DNA from: Shewanella oneidensis MR-1
Lineage (GTDB): Bacteria > Pseudomonadota > Gammaproteobacteria > Enterobacterales > Shewanellaceae
Length of the DNA stretch: 64,000 nucleotides
Direction of reading: 5' to 3'
Assembly (NCBI RefSeq): GCF_000146165.2
Contig: NC_004347.2
Coordinates: forward strand, 2,046,001 to 2,110,000
The notes below the pieces were generated by a model. The model did not search any database and had not been told where the DNA came from. It worked only from the letters and a program-made list of their open reading frames with translations. Positions 63,217 to 64,000 of this stretch are shown here, in pieces (position 1 is the stretch's first letter; each line of letters begins with the position of its first letter). The translations under genes were made by a program, and so were the position numbers.

Positions 63217-63247
63217 CGTCCACACTCGCTGTGGACGTTTTGTTTTT
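63217..63247 (+). terminator. Terminator-like hairpin 44 bases before apt
   Basis: CGTCCACA and TGTGGACG form an 8-base-pair stem with a five-base loop, followed by TTTTGTTTTT. It is either the end of the upstream message or an attenuator in the apt leader. Confidence 0.78.
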
Positions 63248-63290
63248 ACTGCCAGCAGTTAAGCGTGGCGAAACGATTAAGTTAAATTAA

Positions 63291-63842
63291 ATGGCTATGA
63301 ATACAGAAACCTTATCCTTGATAAAGCAAAGCATTAAAACAATTCCTAATTATCCTAAGGAAGGGATTCTATTTCGCGATGTGACTAGCTTGCTGGAAAA
63401 CGCTACCGCTTACAAAGCGACTATCGATTTATTGGTTGAGCATTATCGTAGTAAAGGCTTTACCAAAATTGTGGGCACCGAAGCCCGTGGTTTTCTGTTT
63501 GGTGCGCCTTTAGCGCTGGGGTTAGGCATTGGTTTTGTGCCTGTACGTAAGCCGGGTAAATTGCCGCGTGCTACTATCAGCCAAAGCTATGAGCTGGAGT
63601 ATGGTCACGATAGCCTTGAAATCCATACTGATGCGATTACCGCGAACGATAAAGTATTAGTGGTTGATGATTTACTGGCGACTGGTGGTACTATCGAAGC
63701 GACGGTTAAACTTATCCGCCAATTGGGTGGTGAAGTGCAAGATGCCGCTTTTGTGATTTCGTTACCTGATTTAGGCGGCGAGGCGCGTTTAACCGCCTTA
63801 GGTCTTGAGTTGGTTAAACTTTGTGAGTTTGAAGGCGAATAA
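63291..63842 (+). CDS. apt: Adenine phosphoribosyltransferase
   Basis: The 183-residue enzyme salvages adenine with PRPP to AMP. It has the family blocks [66 protein letters not shown] and the PRPP loop [13 protein letters not shown]. The first two codons MAM give two starts (63291 or 63297). It precedes dnaX, the order also seen in E. coli. A terminator lies between the two. Confidence 0.97.
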   Translation: MAMNTETLSLIKQSIKTIPNYPKEGILFRDVTSLLENATAYKATIDLLVEHYRSKGFTKIVGTEARGFLFGAPLALGLGIGFVPVRKPGKLPRATISQSYELEYGHDSLEIHTDAITANDKVLVVDDLLATGGTIEATVKLIRQLGGEVQDAAFVISLPDLGGEARLTALGLELVKLCEFEGE

Positions 63843-63915
63843 TTCTTCAGCTAAAGGCGCCTTGGGATAGTTTAATAGCGTGTCGTTAATTGACATGTTA
63901 TCTTGCTATTATCTC

Positions 63916-63936
63916 GGGGCGCGATCCCCTTTTTTG
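63916..63936 (+). terminator. Short terminator after apt
   Basis: GGGG and CCCC pair around CGCGAT and run into TTTTTT. The stem is short, so confidence is moderate. Confidence 0.6.
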
Positions 63937-63973
63937 TACCACACCATTCTTGTAATGCACATTGGGGAGTTCC

Positions 63974-64000
63974 ATGTCATATCAGGTGTTAGCCAGAAAA
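63974..64000 (+). CDS. dnaX: Start of dnaX (DNA polymerase III tau/gamma), cut by the window edge
   Basis: Only nine codons, MSYQVLARK, are present; they match the conserved start of DnaX, the clamp-loader subunit. GGGGAG lies nine bases before the ATG. Position after apt supports the call. Confidence 0.85.

Noticed and set aside
1..64000. tRNA, rRNA, riboswitch or CRISPR
   Set aside because: None was seen on reading both strands; known signatures such as the tRNA T-loop with a CCA end or the SRP RNA before dnaX were looked for by eye and not found.

Overview
The window is a stretch of chromosome from a gammaproteobacterium, almost certainly a Shewanella of the S. oneidensis type. The call rests on recognised protein families and gene order: hmgA-hppD beside a divergent LysR gene, nrtR with prs-nadV, a periplasmic UshA-type nucleotidase, an ECF sigma/ChrR pair, cheV, dusC, and a ybaN-like gene followed by apt and the first codons of dnaX. 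No strain can be assigned from sequence alone. I found no rRNA, tRNA, CRISPR array or prophage.

Layout. 1-5.8 kb: end-clipped HD-GYP gene, a 2OG-Fe(II) oxygenase, a PhoP/PhoQ-like two-component pair, a small membrane protein and a sodium:dicarboxylate/glutamate symporter. 6.0-9.7 kb: a 1237-residue Big-1 (Ig-like) lipoprotein. 9.95-11.6 kb: a nested mobile element in which an IS1595-family IS has split an IS200 tnpA, with 8-bp target duplications. 11.8-20.4 kb: gamma-glutamyltransferase, a GNAT-like protein, a LysE exporter and a five-gene same-strand cluster (PEBP, royal-jelly/yellow-like, VOC, glycine-betaine-binding-like, RidA) that ends in a MITE. 20.8-25.9 kb: acetyltransferase, tyrosine catabolism (hmgA-hppD), LysR regulator and an AIM24/TIGR00266 protein. 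26-38 kb: a lone flippase-like protein, small envelope proteins, EVE protein, acyl-CoA synthetase, a periplasmic binding-protein gene split by an IS4-family element, M14-like peptidase/hydrolase pair, YccF and a D-cysteine desulfhydrase-like enzyme.

37.5-41 kb is the NAD salvage locus: nrtR, two NrtR-type palindromes, prs and nadV, which together make PRPP and use it to turn nicotinamide into NMN. 42.4-44.5 kb is an ECF sigma-ChrR unit in which the sigma gene and the next gene upstream (LON-substrate-binding-domain protein) both carry the same TGATCM-N16-CGTA element. 44.5-55.7 kb: methyltransferase, cheV, lytic transglycosylase, SlyD-like PPIase, M1 aminopeptidase with a near-perfect Fur box, carboxylesterase and UshA. 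55.7-58.2 kb is a scarred accessory patch: an IS200 end relic, a perfect 23-bp inverted repeat, an orphan secreted protein, a decayed leucine-rich-repeat lipoprotein and a truncated TonB-dependent receptor.

The most striking system is at 59.98-62.08 kb: a secreted precursor with eight EGKCG motifs in four tandem 22-residue units, followed by a DUF692/MNIO enzyme and a DUF2063 partner. This is the HvfABC type of RiPP copper-metallophore locus, here without an adjacent DoxX-type hvfD and followed by a 40-residue membrane peptide with a CRP-like site. Two copies of one MITE family (20.4 and 62.8 kb), flanked by TA, sit at or three bases past gene stop codons; an unrelated third inverted-repeat element lies at 50.1-50.4 kb.
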